Source: Actinomycetota bacterium (GTDB lineage: Bacteria > Actinomycetota > Thermoleophilia > Miltoncostaeales > Miltoncostaeaceae). Taken from it: a stretch of DNA of 5,587 nt. The stretch is from the NCBI GenBank assembly GCA_947451735.1, contig CANGAY010000069.1, positions 1 to 5,587 on the forward strand, written 5' to 3'. The translations under genes were made by a program, and so were the position numbers. Positions within the stretch are counted from its first letter, which is position 1. Every line of letters starts with the position of its first letter. Under the pieces are notes generated by a model. That model was not told the DNA's origin, made no database searches, and saw only the letters and a list, made by a program, of their open reading frames with translations. Of this stretch, positions 4,577 through 5,587 are shown in pieces.

Positions 4577-5398
4577 TTGATCGCAGCATTCGTCGTGGGT
4601 CTTCGCGAAGGCCTTGAGTCCGCCCTCATTGTCGGCATCATCGCCGCATTCCTCCTCGCCCGGGGGCGCCGTGATGCCCTGAAGTGGGTCTGGGCCGGTG
4701 TCGGCGTCGCAGTGGTGCTGTGCGTGGGGCTGGGAGTGGCTCTGGGACTGCTGAACAGCGCACTACCGGGCCATGCGCAGGAGATCCTTGAGACCATCGT
4801 CGCGCTTGCGGCATGCGCCATGGTCACGTACATGATCCTCTGGATGCAGCGCAACGCACCCGCGCTTCGCGGGGGCATCGAGGAGCGGGCCGGCGATGCC
4901 CTGGTGGATGGCTCGGTGTGGGCTCTCGTGGCCATGGCCTTCTTCGCCGTCGTGCGCGAGGGCATTGAGACGGTGATGTTCCTGACCGCGATTACGCAGC
5001 AATCATCAGCACCCATGTCCGATCTGGGTGGGGCGCTCATCGGTATCGCGGCGGCGGTGGCGCTGGGGTGGGGCATCACGGTGAGCGGTGTGCGCATCAA
5101 CCTCGGCCGCTTCATGCGCATCACGAGCGTGCTGCTGGTGTTCATCGCCGCAGGGCTCGTGGCCACCGCTGTCGGCACCGCGCATGAGGCAGGGCTGCTC
5201 GGGGCGCTACAGCAACCCCTCATCAACCTCTCACCCATCCTGCACCCGGGCGGCATCATCGCAACACTGGTGGGCGGCACGCTGGGAATCCAGCCCGAGC
5301 CGTCGGTCGCCGAGGCGCTGGGTTGGATGCTCTATGCGGTGCCGATGATCCTGGTGGTGACGTGGCGCAAGCGGCCGGTGGTCAGCCCGAGCCGGTGA
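4577..5398 (+). CDS. efeU: FTR1/EfeU-family iron permease
   Basis: With the TTG start (GGGGAG 8 bases upstream) the product has 273 residues and begins MIAAFVVGLREGLESALIVG, the normal N-terminus and length of EfeU-type permeases. It has both signature motifs in transmembrane helices: REGLE at 10-14 and REGIE at 127-131. Their Arg and Glu residues are known in this family to carry iron through the membrane. About seven hydrophobic segments are visible: 2-27, 37-60, 70-90, 114-138, 152-170, 181-200 and 247-262. A loop with HPGG (223-226) precedes the last helix. It imports iron across the cytoplasmic membrane. EfeO and EfeB, which usually accompany EfeU, are not next to it in this window, so it may act alone or with distant partners. 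The efeU symbol is by family, not proven orthology. The gene is divergent from the lipoprotein gene and overlaps the next gene at its 3' end. Confidence 0.93.
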   Translation: MIAAFVVGLREGLESALIVGIIAAFLLARGRRDALKWVWAGVGVAVVLCVGLGVALGLLNSALPGHAQEILETIVALAACAMVTYMILWMQRNAPALRGGIEERAGDALVDGSVWALVAMAFFAVVREGIETVMFLTAITQQSSAPMSDLGGALIGIAAAVALGWGITVSGVRINLGRFMRITSVLLVFIAAGLVATAVGTAHEAGLLGALQQPLINLSPILHPGGIIATLVGGTLGIQPEPSVAEALGWMLYAVPMILVVTWRKRPVVSPSR

Positions 5399-5587
5399 TT
5401 TTTCCGAGGTCGATGGCGTTTGCGGGAGCTGACACGGCCACCGGGGCGCTCCACTTGGAGTAGCGCACGTCGCCCGACTTGCCCTTCGCGGTTGACACGT
5501 ACCGCACGGGCAGCGGGTCGCCACTCGCAGGCACATACAGCGTGTTGCCCGCTGGGTCGGTGATCTTGATGGCCTTCACACCGTCAA
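5382..5587 (-). CDS. C-terminal part of a probable exported or lipoprotein (start outside the window)
   Basis: On the minus strand the frame runs from the window edge to a TGA at 5384-5382, showing 67 complete residues. There is an in-frame GTG at 5579 but no ribosome site, and the frame stays open above it (preceding residues D-G), so this is most likely the tail of a longer gene. The visible sequence 'DGVKAIKITDPAGNTLYVPASGDPLPVRY...GDVRYSKWSAPVAVSAPANAIDLGKI' has the beta-strand pattern and 'VRYSKW.APV.V.AP..AIDLGKI' ending seen at the C-terminus of actinobacterial LppX/LprG-like or LolA-like lipoproteins. That assignment is by pattern memory only. It is convergent with the iron permease gene and overlaps its 3' end by 17 bases. 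Confidence 0.65.
   Translation of the reverse strand, partial: DGVKAIKITDPAGNTLYVPASGDPLPVRYVSTAKGKSGDVRYSKWSAPVAVSAPANAIDLGKITGSG

Noticed and set aside
4465..5280. Minus-strand open frame of 271 residues opposite the iron permease
   Set aside because: It is a shadow of the permease gene; the Ser/Thr/Arg/Met-rich product has no recognisable family and no ribosome site.
5372..5403. Possible intrinsic terminator at the end of the permease gene (CGGC...GCCG followed by TTTTT at 5399-5403)
   Set aside because: The T run is real, but the best stem is only 4 bp with a 15-base loop, too weak to support a terminator.

Overview
The window is GC-rich throughout. Its codons mostly end in G or C, it uses GTG and TTG starts, and it encodes an actinobacterial-style lipoprotein. 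This fits a high-GC Gram-positive bacterium (Actinomycetota, perhaps a Thermoleophilia-like lineage). That placement is inferred from composition and protein style only; no marker gene is present.

Layout. (1) Bases 1-690 (+) are the 3' end of a collagen-like protein: a short Gly-X-Y stretch followed by a beta-rich C-terminal domain. A hairpin lies just past its stop. (2) Bases 816-2162 (+) encode a 448-residue protein with weak nitroreductase-like signatures and a His-rich tail. (3) Bases 2208-3092 (+) encode a two-module VOC (vicinal oxygen chelate) protein of CatE/extradiol dioxygenase type. A 20-bp near-palindrome lies just before its start. (4) A strong hairpin at 3095-3131 separates this plus-strand block from a minus-strand block. 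(5) Bases 3138-3924 (-) hold two closely spaced genes: an exported protein resembling chagasin-type (I42) protease inhibitors, then a small membrane-anchored Gln-rich protein. (6) Bases 4068-4430 (-) encode a small lipoprotein with a (QNNNN)n linker, followed by a strong terminator hairpin. (7) Bases 4577-5398 (+) encode an FTR1/EfeU-family iron permease with a TTG start. A 30-bp dyad lies upstream. (8) Bases 5382-5587 (-) are the C-terminal end of a probable secreted or lipoprotein gene, overlapping the permease gene tail to tail by 17 bp.

How the genes may work together. The nitroreductase-like and VOC genes are adjacent and co-oriented and could form a small redox or aromatic-compound module, possibly under an operator at the VOC start. 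The minus-strand genes are all envelope proteins (exported, membrane-anchored or lipid-anchored). The permease stands alone: no EfeO or EfeB partner is visible. There is no tRNA, rRNA, CRISPR array, insertion sequence or phage integrase. No stretch longer than 300 bases lacks a gene. I see no clear defence system or other obviously new multi-gene system. The least explained items are the divergent nitroreductase-like family, the chagasin-like/Gln-rich pair and the two dyads.
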